A DNA stretch of 64,000 nucleotides from Fimbriimonadaceae bacterium (GTDB taxonomy: Bacteria > Armatimonadota > Fimbriimonadia > Fimbriimonadales > Fimbriimonadaceae): assembly GCA_022843485.1 (NCBI GenBank), contig JALHNM010000001.1, positions 372,001 through 436,000 on the forward strand, given 5' to 3'. Shown piece after piece: positions 8,785-17,785 of this stretch. The first letter of the stretch is position 1. Every line of letters begins with the position of its first letter. The translations under genes were made by a program, and so were the position numbers. Under the pieces are notes generated by a model. It made no database searches. It was not told where the DNA came from and saw only the letters and a program-made list of their open reading frames with translations.

Positions 8785-9407
8785 CAGGCGGCCTCCGAGA
8801 CGCCCATCCTCTCGAGGAGGAGGCTTAGACCCGCCTCGTTCGGCATGCAAAGGAAGTACCCGGGCGTCCGGGGTGTGCCCTCCATCCGGATGTCCGTCTC
8901 GAGAACGAGCCCCAGGAGGTCCCGGATCTCGGCCTCGGCCGCCACGGTCGAGAGGATCGACGTGACGCTGTCGATGGACACCATCGGTGGGGTCGCGTGC
9001 ATCCGCAGCCCGGTCAAATCGGAGATCGCGTTCAGAAAGCTCGAACAGATGATGTTCCCGACTTCGAGGGTGGCGGAGGCGGCGAGCTCGTCCACATCGT
9101 CCGGGGTCGCGGGAGCCTTACCGACGAGCGTGGCCCAGAGCACCTGGGCGCTGTCCCAGGGGAAGACGTAGGCCGTCTGTCCGACGACGTCGCCCTCGAA
9201 GTCCATGTAGACGGCGACCATCACGTCCTCGCGGCCGCCGACGAACTGGGGGACGTCCTCCAGGACGAGCCGTTCGACGACGGGCACGTCCATCACGTAG
9301 GTTTGGCCGGTCAACCCGGCGAGCGCGGTCGCGGCATGGCCCAACCCGATGTTGGCCATCTCCTTGACCGCTGACGATTGTAATAGCCCCAGCCCTTGTG
9401 TGTTCAT
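8784..9407 (-). CDS. cheC: CheY-P phosphatase CheC
   Basis: The 207-aa protein has two copies of the E-x2-N active-site helix: EMANIGLGHAATAL near residue 16 and LEVGNIICSSFLNAI near residue 115. This distinguishes it from one-site CheX. In well-studied cases CheC is a weak CheY-P phosphatase stimulated by CheD, whose gene follows with an overlapping stop/start. It is the first gene of the minus-strand che operon and is divergent from the biotinyl-domain gene across a 138-nt gap. Confidence 0.92.
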   Translation of the reverse strand: MNTQGLGLLQSSAVKEMANIGLGHAATALAGLTGQTYVMDVPVVERLVLEDVPQFVGGREDVMVAVYMDFEGDVVGQTAYVFPWDSAQVLWATLVGKAPATPDDVDELAASATLEVGNIICSSFLNAISDLTGLRMHATPPMVSIDSVTSILSTVAAEAEIRDLLGLVLETDIRMEGTPRTPGYFLCMPNEAGLSLLLERMGVSEAA

Positions 9408-9545
9408 CGCCCACCCTGTCGCCCGACGGGGTCGCCCCCGCCGAGGTCACTCCTGTAGGCTCTTCCACGGTGATGGTGCGTGGCCGCCAGGTATCCCTGC
9501 CAGGTGCCGGAAAGAGGGGACGACGGGCAGCGGTACACTTCCGGG

Positions 9546-9956
9546 ATGGCCAATCTGGAGGTCGGGACGATCCGCCGGGCGATCGAGGCTGCCCGGGCTC
9601 GCGGGATCCGTCGGGTGAGGTTGCGCGAGGAGGACGGTGAGTTCAACGCCGTGCTCCCGCCCGCCCCGAAGCGAAAACCCGCCACGGCCCAGGTACGGGC
9701 CGTCGTCGAGCGGGACCTCGGGCCCGACGAGGTGACCGTCACCGCCCCGGTGGTCGGCTACTACCGCGAGGTCGCCGGGGGGCTCGCCGTCGGCCAGACC
9801 GTAGCGGCTGGTGACCTTGTGGCCGAAATCCTCGCCCTTGGGCTCGCGAACGACGTCCGGTCGCCCATCGCAGGTGAGGTGACCGAAGTCCACGCGACCC
9901 CGGGCGCCCCGCTCCAGTACGGCGAGCCTGTCCTCACCGTGAGGCCGACGGCGTGA
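9546..9956 (+). CDS. Biotin/lipoyl-attachment domain protein lacking the biotinylated lysine
   Basis: The 136-aa protein has the architecture of the biotin carboxyl carrier protein of acetyl-CoA carboxylase. It has an N-terminal helical segment, a charged/proline linker (LPPAPKRKPATAQV) and a C-terminal biotinyl fold beginning VTAPVVGYYREVAGG and ending PLQYGEPVLTVRPTA. Where BCCP has EAMKM, this reads LALGL followed by ANDVRSPIAGEV, so the lysine is Gly. It therefore cannot be biotinylated at the usual site. It is followed by a pilin-like gene and accC, all coupled, suggesting a structural or divergent role. TACACT lies 6 nt before ATG 9546, so the mRNA is probably leaderless. Confidence 0.82.
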   Translation: MANLEVGTIRRAIEAARARGIRRVRLREEDGEFNAVLPPAPKRKPATAQVRAVVERDLGPDEVTVTAPVVGYYREVAGGLAVGQTVAAGDLVAEILALGLANDVRSPIAGEVTEVHATPGAPLQYGEPVLTVRPTA

Positions 9957-10333
9957 AGACCCGGGGGAACGGGCTCGTCGGCGTCCTCGCCGCTGTCCTC
10001 ATCGTCGTCGTCTTGGCCTTGGTGTTCACCGTCGGCACCGGCGCGCTGACCGGGAAGTCCAACCTGCCTCCGAGGCCGGACGGTCAAGGGCAGACCATCG
10101 TCGGCCGGAGCCTGGCCAAGGCCAGGGACACCGAGTGCCGTTCGAACCTCGCTCAGGTGCGCCTGGCGATCCAAGTGGCCACTGACCCGGTCGACGGCTC
10201 CAAACCCGCCGACCTCGCCTCGGTCCGCGTGCCCGCCGAGTTCCGCAAGTGCCCGGTCGGCGACGAACCGTACAAGTACGATGCAGCGGAGGGTACGGTC
10301 TCTTGTCCCCATCCCGGTCACGAGAAGTACTGA
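9953..10333 (+). CDS. Membrane-anchored pilin-like protein with C-terminal Cys motif
   Basis: This 126-aa protein has one N-terminal membrane helix (GVLAAVLIVVVLALVFTVG) and a small periplasmic domain with RSNLAQVRLAIQ. The C-terminus is FRKCPVGDEPYKYDAAEGTV followed by SCPHPGHEKY. Such CPxxxxxYxY...CPxPxHEKY tails are common on small type II/IV secretion-associated pseudopilin-like proteins. It lacks a clear prepilin peptidase F-T-L-I-E site. The GTG start overlaps the preceding stop (GTGA) and its stop overlaps the accC start (TGATG). The placement between two carboxylase-like genes is unexpected. Confidence 0.72.
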   Translation: MKTRGNGLVGVLAAVLIVVVLALVFTVGTGALTGKSNLPPRPDGQGQTIVGRSLAKARDTECRSNLAQVRLAIQVATDPVDGSKPADLASVRVPAEFRKCPVGDEPYKYDAAEGTVSCPHPGHEKY

Positions 10334-11694
10334 TGTTCAAGAGTGTGCTGGTCGCCAACCGTGGCGAGATCGCCTGCCGAGTCCTCCGTGCGTGTCGTCT
10401 CCTCGGCGTCAAGACGGTCGCTGTCTACTCGAAGGCCGACGCCGACAGCCGCCACGTGCACATGGCCGACGAGGCGTTCTGCATCGGTGAGGGGACGAAC
10501 TCGGACAGCTACCTCAACGCCCCGAACCTGCTGATGGCGATCGAGATCACCGGGGCCGAGGCGGTCCACCCCGGGTTCGGCTACTTCAGCGAGAACGCCC
10601 AGTTCGCCGAGGAAGTCGGGCTGATGGGCGTCAAGTTCATCGGCCCCCCCGTATCGGCCATCCGGGCGATGGGCGACAAGGCCATGGCCAAAGAGGCGGC
10701 CGTCGCCGCGGGCTGCCCCGTCGTCCCGGGTTCGGACGGGGTCGTGGGCAACGAGGACGAGGCGGAACGGGTGGCTGACCACATCGGCTACCCGGTCCTG
10801 CTCAAGGCGGTGGCCGGCGGCGGCGGGCGGGGGATCCGGCGGGTCGACTCCGCCGACCAACTCCAACGGCTCTGGGACACCGCCCGGACCGAAGCTCAGG
10901 CCAGCTTTGGGAACGGCGACATGATCGTCGAGAAGTGTGTCGTCGAGCCCCGGCACGTCGAGGTCCAGATCCTGGGCGACGAGCACGGGACGATGCTCTA
11001 TCTGGGCGAGCGCGAGTGCTCCATCCAGAACCTGCGCCACCAGAAGATCGTGGAAGAGGCCCCCTGCGCCGTGCTCGACGAGGCCACCCGCCGGGCTATG
11101 GGCGAGGCTGCCGTTCGAGTCGCCAAGTCGGTGGGTTACACCAATGCGGGGACCGTCGAGTTCCTGCTCGACCGGTCGGGCGAGTTCTACTTCCTCGAGA
11201 TGAACACCCGGATCCAGGTCGAGCACCCCGTCACCGAAGAGGTGACCGGGCTCGACCTCGTGCAGTGGCAGGTTCGGATCGCGGCAGGCGAACCCCTGCC
11301 CATGACCCAAGGCGACGTCCGTCTCGTCGGGCACGCGATCGAGGCCCGCATCACCGCCCAAGACCCGGACCGCGACTTTGCCCCCTCAACAGGCCTCATC
11401 ACCCGGTGGAACCCACCCGGGTTCGGCGGCGTCCGCCTCGACACCCACGTCTACGCCGGGTTCACCGTGAGCCCGTTCTACGACCCGATGATCGCGAAGC
11501 TCATCGTGAAGGGCCGCGACCGGGCCGAGGCCGTGCGCTTGCTCCAAGTCGCCCTCGAGGAGTTCGACGTGGCCGGGATCCAGACGAACGTCCCCTTCCT
11601 GCGCCGCCTCGTCGCCCACCCCGATTTCGTCCGCGGCGAGGTCAGCACCGCGTTCGTGCCCCGGTTCCTCAGCGAGAGCGCCGTTGAAGCGTGA
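10333..11694 (+). CDS. accC: Acetyl-CoA carboxylase, biotin carboxylase subunit
   Basis: The 453-aa protein is a complete biotin carboxylase. The N-domain begins FKSVLVANRGEIACRVLRAC. The ATP-grasp domain has KAVAGGGGRGIRRV, EKCVVEPRHVEVQI, GERECSIQNLRHQKIVEEAP and EMNTRIQVEHPVTE, and the C-terminal domain has GHAIEARI and FYDPMIAKLIV. It carboxylates BCCP-bound biotin in the first step of fatty-acid synthesis. The neighbouring biotinyl protein lacks the target lysine, so a genuine BCCP must be encoded elsewhere. The ATG at 10333 shares a TGATG overlap with the preceding stop; nusB begins inside its last 11 nt. Confidence 0.97.
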   Translation: MFKSVLVANRGEIACRVLRACRLLGVKTVAVYSKADADSRHVHMADEAFCIGEGTNSDSYLNAPNLLMAIEITGAEAVHPGFGYFSENAQFAEEVGLMGVKFIGPPVSAIRAMGDKAMAKEAAVAAGCPVVPGSDGVVGNEDEAERVADHIGYPVLLKAVAGGGGRGIRRVDSADQLQRLWDTARTEAQASFGNGDMIVEKCVVEPRHVEVQILGDEHGTMLYLGERECSIQNLRHQKIVEEAPCAVLDEATRRAMGEAAVRVAKSVGYTNAGTVEFLLDRSGEFYFLEMNTRIQVEHPVTEEVTGLDLVQWQVRIAAGEPLPMTQGDVRLVGHAIEARITAQDPDRDFAPSTGLITRWNPPGFGGVRLDTHVYAGFTVSPFYDPMIAKLIVKGRDRAEAVRLLQVALEEFDVAGIQTNVPFLRRLVAHPDFVRGEVSTAFVPRFLSESAVEA

Positions 11695-12295
11695 CGGCCG
11701 CGCCCCCGTGCTCCACCGCCGTCCCGCCCGGGAGGCCGCGTTCCACGCGCTCTATGCGATCGCCGTCGGTCGGGCGAGCCTCGAGGAGGCCCTCGCCGAC
11801 GCCGAAGAGCGCGCTGGCCTCACCGGCCCCCTGGCAGAATTCCTGCACGGCCTCGTCACACGCACGGCCGGCGACCTCTTCGCCGCCGAGGCTCGGTTCT
11901 CCGACCTCCTCGCCGCTGGGTGGACCCTCGAGCGACTAGCCCAGACCGACCGGCTTCTCCTCTGTCTCGCGTGCGACGAGCTCTGGAACTGTCCCGATGT
12001 CCCCCCCAAGGTCACTCTCTCCGAGTACGTCGGGCTCGCCAAGCGCTACGGGGGTGCCGAGAGTGGCCGGTTCGTGAACGGAGTCCTTGGGGCCGCCCTG
12101 CCCCGATCCCCCAAGGCAGACTGGGTGGAAGGCGCCGTACCCGAGGCCGAGCCGGAACCCCCGAGCCCGCTCGACGCCGAAGAGCACCGCCCCGAGGACG
12201 ACCCCGCCGAGGAACTCTCCGAAGAGTCCGGCGACGATCCTGGTGGCGTCCGGGCAGGGGCCTGGGTGATCCGAGCCGACTCACAGGAATCTTGA
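11684..12295 (+). CDS. nusB: Transcription antitermination factor NusB with acidic tail
   Basis: The first 150 or so of 203 residues match NusB: RRPAREAAFHALYAIAVG, a helical middle, LERLAQTDRLLLCLACDELW, and VTLSEYVGLAKRYGGAESGR followed by FVNGVLGA. NusB joins NusE in rRNA antitermination complexes. Residues about 155-203 form an extra Glu/Asp/Pro-rich tail absent from typical NusB of about 140 aa. The TTG start at 11684 lies inside accC (11-nt overlap), implying coupling. An upstream alternative start is not available in this frame without deeper overlap. Confidence 0.88.
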   Translation: MKRDGRAPVLHRRPAREAAFHALYAIAVGRASLEEALADAEERAGLTGPLAEFLHGLVTRTAGDLFAAEARFSDLLAAGWTLERLAQTDRLLLCLACDELWNCPDVPPKVTLSEYVGLAKRYGGAESGRFVNGVLGAALPRSPKADWVEGAVPEAEPEPPSPLDAEEHRPEDDPAEELSEESGDDPGGVRAGAWVIRADSQES

Positions 12296-12321
12296 CGATC
12301 ATAGGTGCGATTGGGTAGAGT
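12292..12321 (+). promoter_or_regulatory. Promoter of the TraF-like outer-membrane protein gene (leaderless)
   Basis: TTGACG (12292-12297) and TAGAGT (12316-12321) are separated by 18 nt. The GTG start at 12328 is only 6 nt after the -10 box, so transcription should begin at or next to the start codon. The -35 box overlaps the end of nusB. Confidence 0.65.
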
Positions 12322-12327
12322 CGCCCT

Positions 12328-13434
12328 GTGGAACTTTCCAGGATCGCCACTGCCGTCGTGACCCTCGCCCTCGGCGTACAGGCCGTCGCGGACGACGTCC
12401 AGGTCGGTGCGACCAAATCCGCCGGGATGGCGAGCGCGGGCCTCGCCCTCCGCTCGAACAAGGGTGGGGGCGACCCTCGCAACCCCGCCATGTACGCCTT
12501 CTCGCAACGGTTCCGAGTGACCGATCTGAACTTCGGCACCCACGCCCGGGGCCTGAGCCTCCGCCGCGGCGGCGAACTCCTCGGCAAGCTGTCTGACGGT
12601 GGGCTCGACACCGACAAGCTCGTCGAGATCGCGAGGGAGTTCGGCGACGACCGGGTGTCGTTCGGAAGCCGGGTGTCCCTCGGCCTCGCCTCCTCGGGGT
12701 TCAACTTGGGTCTTGAGGGGCTCGGCATGGTGGACAGCGTCCCGAACGCAGCCCTGCGCCAGTGGGTGCGCAACGGGGCCGACCTCAACGCCCCCGACCC
12801 GGCAATGCGGCTGGACGGCTACGGCTACGCCCACGGGTTCGTGAGCGTCGGGTACGGTCGCACCCTCCCAGCGCGGGACGGGTCCGAAATGGCCGTCGGC
12901 GTGGACGTCAAGTTCGTCGAAGCCTACTACTCGCACCACCGTGTCGATGCGGCACAGATCGTCTCCGGCACCGCCACCAACACCGGCGCGCCCGAGATGC
13001 TCGGCGAGGACGTGCTCAAGCGACGCGGCGTCGCCGCCGACTTCGGGTGGTACATGGCCACCGGCCCCGAGAAGCGACTCGAGGTCGCCGCCGTGATCCG
13101 GAACCTCGCCCGGCCCGACACCGGCTTCACCGGCACCCTCCCCGGCTCGGACGCCCCCAACCGCACGGACATCGAGCCGTTCGAGCGCTCCCTCGCCGTC
13201 GGGTTCGGCTACACCCACAAGGCCGGGGCCCAGGGGGCGTTCGACGTGGTCGGGATCGGCGGGCGCAGGGCCGAGGTCAGGCTCGGTGTGGACGTCCCCT
13301 TCGGCCGTCTCTTCTCGGCCCGGGCGGGCTATGGGAGCCGAGGTGGGCTCACGGCCGGGCTCAGCGTCGCCGGAATCACCCTTTCGGTCGGCACAGCCAA
13401 CGCCTTCCAAGCGGGGACGTTCTTCCGGTTCTAA
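12328..13434 (+). CDS. Outer-membrane beta-barrel protein, TraF/UPF0164-like
   Basis: The 368-aa protein has a signal peptide (RIATAVVTLALGVQAVADDV) and then alternating Gly-rich amphipathic strands typical of a beta-barrel, such as GFVSVGYGRTLPARDGSEMA and RSLAVGFGYTHKAG. It ends in Phe (GTFFRF), as outer-membrane proteins do. The layout resembles the conjugal-transfer TraF-type/UPF0164 outer-membrane family. Its role is unknown. The GTG start is adjacent to the promoter, and a nested hairpin follows the stop. Confidence 0.7.
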   Translation: MELSRIATAVVTLALGVQAVADDVQVGATKSAGMASAGLALRSNKGGGDPRNPAMYAFSQRFRVTDLNFGTHARGLSLRRGGELLGKLSDGGLDTDKLVEIAREFGDDRVSFGSRVSLGLASSGFNLGLEGLGMVDSVPNAALRQWVRNGADLNAPDPAMRLDGYGYAHGFVSVGYGRTLPARDGSEMAVGVDVKFVEAYYSHHRVDAAQIVSGTATNTGAPEMLGEDVLKRRGVAADFGWYMATGPEKRLEVAAVIRNLARPDTGFTGTLPGSDAPNRTDIEPFERSLAVGFGYTHKAGAQGAFDVVGIGGRRAEVRLGVDVPFGRLFSARAGYGSRGGLTAGLSVAGITLSVGTANAFQAGTFFRF

Positions 13435-13484
13435 AGGGGGGTCGAGCCAAGGGGCTCGAGGGGGGCCTTTCCAGCCCCCCTTTC
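13434..13484. terminator. Nested hairpins between convergent genes
   Basis: AAAGGGGGG (13434-13442) can pair with CCCCCCTTT (13476-13484). Inside it lie GGGGGGC/GCCCCCC (13461-13481) and a GTCGAGCC-type arm with its complement around AAGG. The A-run on one side and T-run on the other would let it terminate both the outer-membrane protein gene and, from the other strand, the MCP gene. Confidence 0.6.
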
Positions 13485-13499
13485 AGCCGATTGCACAGC

Positions 13500-15434
13500 C
13501 TAGGCGGCCAAGCGGTCGCGGTCGATCACCGAAAGGTTCGTCTGAGGGTCGATCTTGAACTGGGAGACAAGGCCCTGGAGCCTCCGGGCGTTCGAGGCGA
13601 GTTGGTTCGTGCTGGCGACCATCTCCTCCACACTGGCCGAAGTCTCCTCGGTCGCCGCTGAGACCTCCTGGGTCGCGGCCGCGTTCTGCTGGCTCACGGC
13701 GCTGACCTCTTGCACCGAACCCATCACGGAGCGACTGGACGTCTCCATTGAGGCCGTCGCCGCGAGGGTCTGCTCGGCGATAGCCCCTAGCTCCTCGACG
13801 TCCCGCATGATCGCGGTGGCGGACTGGTCGATCGCCTGGGCGACCGTTGCGACCGACTGGATCTCCTGGGCCGTCACGCCGACGTTCGTACTGATCTCTT
13901 GGAGCGCCTCGCCCGCCTCAAGGACGAGGTCCGACCCGGCTTGTACCTCCCGGGTGCCGACCTCGGTCGATTCGACCGCACGGGTCACGAGCCCCTGAAT
14001 GTTCGCGATGAGGTCGGCGATCTCCTTGGTCTGGCTGCTCGACCGCTCGGCGAGCTTGCGGACCTCCTCCGCGACCACCGCGAAGCCGCGCCCGTGCTCA
14101 CCGGCCCGGGCCGCCTCGATGGCCGCGTTGAGGGCCAACAGGTTCGTTTGGGCGGCGATGTCGTCGATGGCCTCGACGATCGCGTTGATCCGCTGCGAGG
14201 CCTCCCCGAGCTCGTTGATCGCGCGGGCGGTCGAGGCGCTGGTCTCGCGGATGCGATCCATCCCCGCCACGCAAGAGTCCACGCTCTCCTTACCCTTAGT
14301 CGCGAACGACAGGACCTGTCGGGCCGACTCCGCGGCGGTACGGGCCCGCTCCGCCGAGTCGTTGATCTGACCGGCGACGCCGCGCAGGGTGTTGGCCGTG
14401 CTCTGGAGCATGCGGGCCTGCCGCTCGCTCCCCTCCGAGACCTGCGAGATGGTGCGGGACAGGTCGTCGACCTCGCGCTGGGTCGAGACCATGCTCTCGC
14501 TGGTCTGGCTCGCGCCCGAGGCGACCTGCTCGATCGACTGGGCGATCTGCTGGGTGGAGGAGCCCACCTGTTCGGTCGCGGTCACGAGGTTCTCCGAAGT
14601 CTCGGCCGTGTCCGCCGAAGCCTGCTCGACCTGGCGGAGCACCGTCGCGAGCGAGTCGAAGCTCTTGTTCAGTTCGGTGCCCATCGCAGCGATCTCGTCC
14701 TTGCCCTGGATCGCCACTCGGGGCCGAAGATCCCCCTGGGCCAGGCTGCGGATGACCTCGGCGATCGTGCCCAAGCCCTTCGCGATGCCGGTCGAAATCG
14801 TTAGGCCGATCCAGGTGGCGAGTGCGATCGAGGCGAGCAGCGTCGCGAGGAGTGCGGTTTCCGCCGAGCGCTTCTCGTTAGCGGCCGTGACCGTCTGCTC
14901 ACGGATCAGGTCGCGATTCCGCTCGAGAGCCTTGTCGGCGGTCTCACGAGCTTCGTCGAAGGCTTTCCTCCCCTCGGGGCTCACCAGGTAGTCCGAAGCC
15001 GGTTCGAGCCCCTTCGAGTCCCGGAGGGCCTCAGTCTTCTTGACTCTGGCCAGGTAGGAGTCCAGTGCCGCCCGGAGCTCCCGCTCGAGCTCCTCGCCCT
15101 GGGCGGTCTTGGGAACCTGGGCGTACCGAGCGAAGCCGTCCTCGACCTGGCTCCAGTACTCATCCTTACGGCTTCGCTGGACCTCACGGCCCTCGTCGTC
15201 GAGTGCCAGGTTCACCGCCCCGCGGAGGGCCAACTCCGACGCGGTCACCATCTCTCCGACCAACGCGACCCCTTCGAAGGCCGTGAAGCGGTTCTTCGCG
15301 ATGTCTTCGAGGTCCTCATAGATCGCCAAGAGCTTCGAGTAGCCGACGACCGTACTCACGACAAGGAGCGCCACCATGACGCCGAAGGCGGCCAACAGGC
15401 GCGCCCGGATCGATATGTTCTGCAAAGCCTTCAT
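13500..15434 (-). CDS. Methyl-accepting chemotaxis protein
   Basis: The 644-aa receptor has TM1 at about residues 9-30 ([20 protein letters not shown]) and a periplasmic four-helix-bundle domain rich in charged heptads (about 35-185). TM2 is near 190-212 ([20 protein letters not shown]), followed by a HAMP domain and a long cytoplasmic coiled coil. The hairpin tip reads [20 protein letters not shown]...[18 protein letters not shown], with [17 protein letters not shown] after it. There is no CheR-binding pentapeptide at the C-terminus. It is the likely substrate of the CheR/CheB/CheD enzymes encoded at 5.5-8.8 kb. A GATACT box and a GGAGG-like site precede ATG 15434. Confidence 0.94.
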   Translation of the reverse strand: MKALQNISIRARLLAAFGVMVALLVVSTVVGYSKLLAIYEDLEDIAKNRFTAFEGVALVGEMVTASELALRGAVNLALDDEGREVQRSRKDEYWSQVEDGFARYAQVPKTAQGEELERELRAALDSYLARVKKTEALRDSKGLEPASDYLVSPEGRKAFDEARETADKALERNRDLIREQTVTAANEKRSAETALLATLLASIALATWIGLTISTGIAKGLGTIAEVIRSLAQGDLRPRVAIQGKDEIAAMGTELNKSFDSLATVLRQVEQASADTAETSENLVTATEQVGSSTQQIAQSIEQVASGASQTSESMVSTQREVDDLSRTISQVSEGSERQARMLQSTANTLRGVAGQINDSAERARTAAESARQVLSFATKGKESVDSCVAGMDRIRETSASTARAINELGEASQRINAIVEAIDDIAAQTNLLALNAAIEAARAGEHGRGFAVVAEEVRKLAERSSSQTKEIADLIANIQGLVTRAVESTEVGTREVQAGSDLVLEAGEALQEISTNVGVTAQEIQSVATVAQAIDQSATAIMRDVEELGAIAEQTLAATASMETSSRSVMGSVQEVSAVSQQNAAATQEVSAATEETSASVEEMVASTNQLASNARRLQGLVSQFKIDPQTNLSVIDRDRLAA

Positions 15435-15534
15435 GCCCAGACACCCGACAGGCCACCCGGCCTGCCCTCCTTCGAGTATCGGAAGGGGCTAAGGGGATGA
15501 AGGAGTCCCGGTTTTCAGGGCACTGTCCAGTGAT

Positions 15535-16278
15535 CTAGAGCCGGGTCTTCTTGAAAATCCGCTCTGGCACGGCCCGGAAGACGGCCATGATGAGGGCCCA
15601 AGGGCGAGGCGTGTAGAGCACGTCCTTGCGCCGATCGATCGCCCGAACGATATCGTCCGCGACCCGCTCGGGCGGGGCCAAGAGCGGGAGCTTTGGCAGG
15701 CCGAAGGTCATCCCGGTGTCCACCGGGCCCGGCTTGACCGTGAGCACGTGGACCCCCGACTTCTGAAGCCGGGACCTCAGCCCTTGGAGGAACGTGGACA
15801 GCCCTGCCTTGGCCGAGCCGTACAGGTAGTTGCTCATCCGCCCGCGGTCTCCGGCCACCGAAGAGAGGGCGCACACCCAGCCCTGCCCCCGCTCCTCGAG
15901 ATACCGGGCTGCGACGAGGAGCACGGAGGCGGCGGCGGTGAAGTTCTGGTCGAGGATGGCCCGGGCCTCCCTCCAGTCCCGTTCGCCCCGCTCCTGCTCG
16001 CCCAGGTAGCCGAACGCGAGGACCACCCCCTCCACGATCCCGGCCCGGCTCACCAGGTCCGCGAAGAACGCCTCGTGCCCGTCCATGTCCATCGCGTCGA
16101 AGGGGACGGCCGTGGCGACGGCACCGGTCCGGAGCGAGACGTCCTGCGCCAGACGCTCGAGCTCTTCCCGGTCCCGCCCCGCCAGCCAAAGCGAGTGCCC
16201 CCGTTGGCCGAGTGCCACCGCGACCCAACGGGCGATGCCGCTCGTCGCGCCGAGGATCAGGACCGGGCCCCGGGTCAT
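15535..16278 (-). CDS. Short-chain dehydrogenase, DprE2-like
   Basis: This 247-aa protein has the Rossmann motif GATSGIARWVA, an SSVAGDRG catalytic-serine region and the YxxxK pair in NYLYGSAKAGL. It ends with an amphipathic tail (ALIMAVFRAVPERIFKKTRL), as DprE2 proteins do. DprE2 reduces the 2'-keto intermediate made by DprE1 during epimerisation of decaprenylphosphoryl-ribose to arabinose. The gene overlaps the DprE1-like gene upstream by 4 nt, so the two-enzyme assignment rests on both sequence and linkage. The true lipid substrate here is unknown. Confidence 0.8.
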   Translation of the reverse strand: MTRGPVLILGATSGIARWVAVALGQRGHSLWLAGRDREELERLAQDVSLRTGAVATAVPFDAMDMDGHEAFFADLVSRAGIVEGVVLAFGYLGEQERGERDWREARAILDQNFTAAASVLLVAARYLEERGQGWVCALSSVAGDRGRMSNYLYGSAKAGLSTFLQGLRSRLQKSGVHVLTVKPGPVDTGMTFGLPKLPLLAPPERVADDIVRAIDRRKDVLYTPRPWALIMAVFRAVPERIFKKTRL

Positions 16279-17642
16279 CGGCCGATCCCCAACCGCCGCG
16301 AGAGGTCCGAGCCGAACCGTCCCTCCGGGTCGACCGCCGCCTTCACCTCGAGGAACTCGCCCAGTCGGGGGTAACCCGCGCGGAACGTCTGAGCGCTCAT
16401 CCGCGAGTCCTTCGCCAGATAGACCCGCCCGCCGTGCGCCACCACGATCTCGTCGAGCCCGTCCAAGAACCGCTCGAGCCCCTCGCTGAAGGGGATGTCC
16501 AGGGCCAAGGTCAGACCCTCCATGGGGAACGAGAGGAACCCAGGGCCCTCCGGGCCGAACCGCTTGAGCACGGCGAGGAACGACGCCTTCCTCTCCCGGC
16601 TCAGGAGCTCAAGGATCTCCTTCGTCCCTTGCCGCGCCGTGGCGGTGGGCAGCACGTACTGGTACTGGACGAACCCCCGCTTCCCGTACATCCGGTTCCA
16701 CCCGTGGATGCCGTCGAGCGGGTAGAAGAAGGCCTCGTACGGGCAAAGGAACTCTCTGCGCCTGCCCTGCACCCAGTTGTAGACCGCGTTGAAAGCCCGG
16801 ATCGTCACGGGGTTGAGGGCCCAGCCGGGGAGGTCGAACGGGAACGGCTTGGGCCGCTTAGGTGCGAGGCGGAGCGGATCCTCGATGCGGAGGGGCAGCT
16901 CTTCGGGCCGGGCGTGCTCGCCGGCCATGTACACGCCACGGCCCAACCGCGCCCCGCTCGCCAAGCAGTCGAGCCACGCCACCGTGTACCGCGCGTCGTG
17001 GGCAGGGTCCGTGAGGAGGCCGATCGTCTCGTCAAGGTCGCGGGCGACGGTGTGGCGTACCCTCATGGTGGCCGTTTCGATCGGGGTCAGCCGGAGGGCG
17101 ACCTCGCTCACAATGCCGGTGAGCCCCATCCCGCCTGCCGTCGCCCAGAACAGCTCCGACCCGTCGTCGGGGGAACAGACCACCCGCTCGCCGTTCGCCA
17201 GAACGACCTCGGCCGCCGCCACGTGGGCGCTGAACGTGCCGTCCCGATGGTGGTTTTTCCCGTGGACGTCTGCGGCCAGGCATCCGCCGAGCGAACAGAA
17301 CTTGGTGCCGGGCGTCACCGGGACGAACCAGCCCCGGGGCACCATCGCGGCGAGCACGTCGGCCAGTGTCGCCCCCGCCTCCGCCCGTAACACTCCGGAC
17401 TCGGGGTCGAACTCGAGCAACCGGTCGAGCCGCTCGGTGAGGACGAGCGTGCCCTCTGAGTTCAGTGCGGCGTCACCGTAGCTCCTGCCCATCCCCCGAG
17501 CGAGGCTCGAGGCGCCGACCGGCTGCAGCTGGCGAAACTTCTCGGGCCGGACGGCCACGTTGTCGCTCGTCGGGAAACGCCCCCAGCCGCCCAGGCCCTC
17601 AAGGCGCTTCGTCGGGAGCCCCCCCACACGCTCGGGCGTCAT
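16275..17642 (-). CDS. FAD-linked oxidoreductase, DprE1-like
   Basis: The 455-aa protein has the PP-loop FAD domain with [46 protein letters not shown] and [12 protein letters not shown], followed by a substrate domain ending in [11 protein letters not shown] with the conserved active-site lysine. This matches DprE1/D-arabinono-lactone-oxidase-type enzymes. The position of the drug-reactive cysteine of mycobacterial DprE1 (in its NICVD segment) appears to be Ala here (LTLALD). The partner SDR gene overlaps by 4 nt. CATAAT lies 8 nt before ATG 17642, so it is probably leaderless. Confidence 0.83.
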   Translation of the reverse strand: MTPERVGGLPTKRLEGLGGWGRFPTSDNVAVRPEKFRQLQPVGASSLARGMGRSYGDAALNSEGTLVLTERLDRLLEFDPESGVLRAEAGATLADVLAAMVPRGWFVPVTPGTKFCSLGGCLAADVHGKNHHRDGTFSAHVAAAEVVLANGERVVCSPDDGSELFWATAGGMGLTGIVSEVALRLTPIETATMRVRHTVARDLDETIGLLTDPAHDARYTVAWLDCLASGARLGRGVYMAGEHARPEELPLRIEDPLRLAPKRPKPFPFDLPGWALNPVTIRAFNAVYNWVQGRRREFLCPYEAFFYPLDGIHGWNRMYGKRGFVQYQYVLPTATARQGTKEILELLSRERKASFLAVLKRFGPEGPGFLSFPMEGLTLALDIPFSEGLERFLDGLDEIVVAHGGRVYLAKDSRMSAQTFRAGYPRLGEFLEVKAAVDPEGRFGSDLSRRLGIGR

Positions 17643-17663
17643 CGGACCCGATTATGCCCCACC

Positions 17664-17750
17664 CCCGGAGCGCAGCCTTTCCGAGCCGTACCCCCTGGGG
17701 AGCGCGGCCTTTCGAGGCCGCACCCCGGTCCGCGGCCTTTCAGGCCGCAA
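17664..17750. repeat. Paired-hairpin repeat, copy 1 (with a degenerate third unit)
   Basis: Two near-perfect hairpins lie in tandem: GCGGCCT-TTCG-AGGCCGC (17704-17721) and GCGGCCT-TTC-AGGCCGC (17732-17748), joined by an ACCCCGGTCC-like linker. A degenerate unit (GCAGCCTTTCCGAGCCG) precedes them at about 17672. The same layout with different but still complementary stems occurs at 44304-44349. The gap between the DprE1-like gene and queF contains nothing else apart from their promoters. Confidence 0.7.
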
Positions 17751-17785
17751 GTGACGCCCTCCTCCCAACGGTATCCTCCCCACTG

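Noticed and set aside
17778-17785. preQ1 riboswitch before queF
   Set aside because: The -10 box ends 8 nt before the start codon, leaving no leader for an aptamer.
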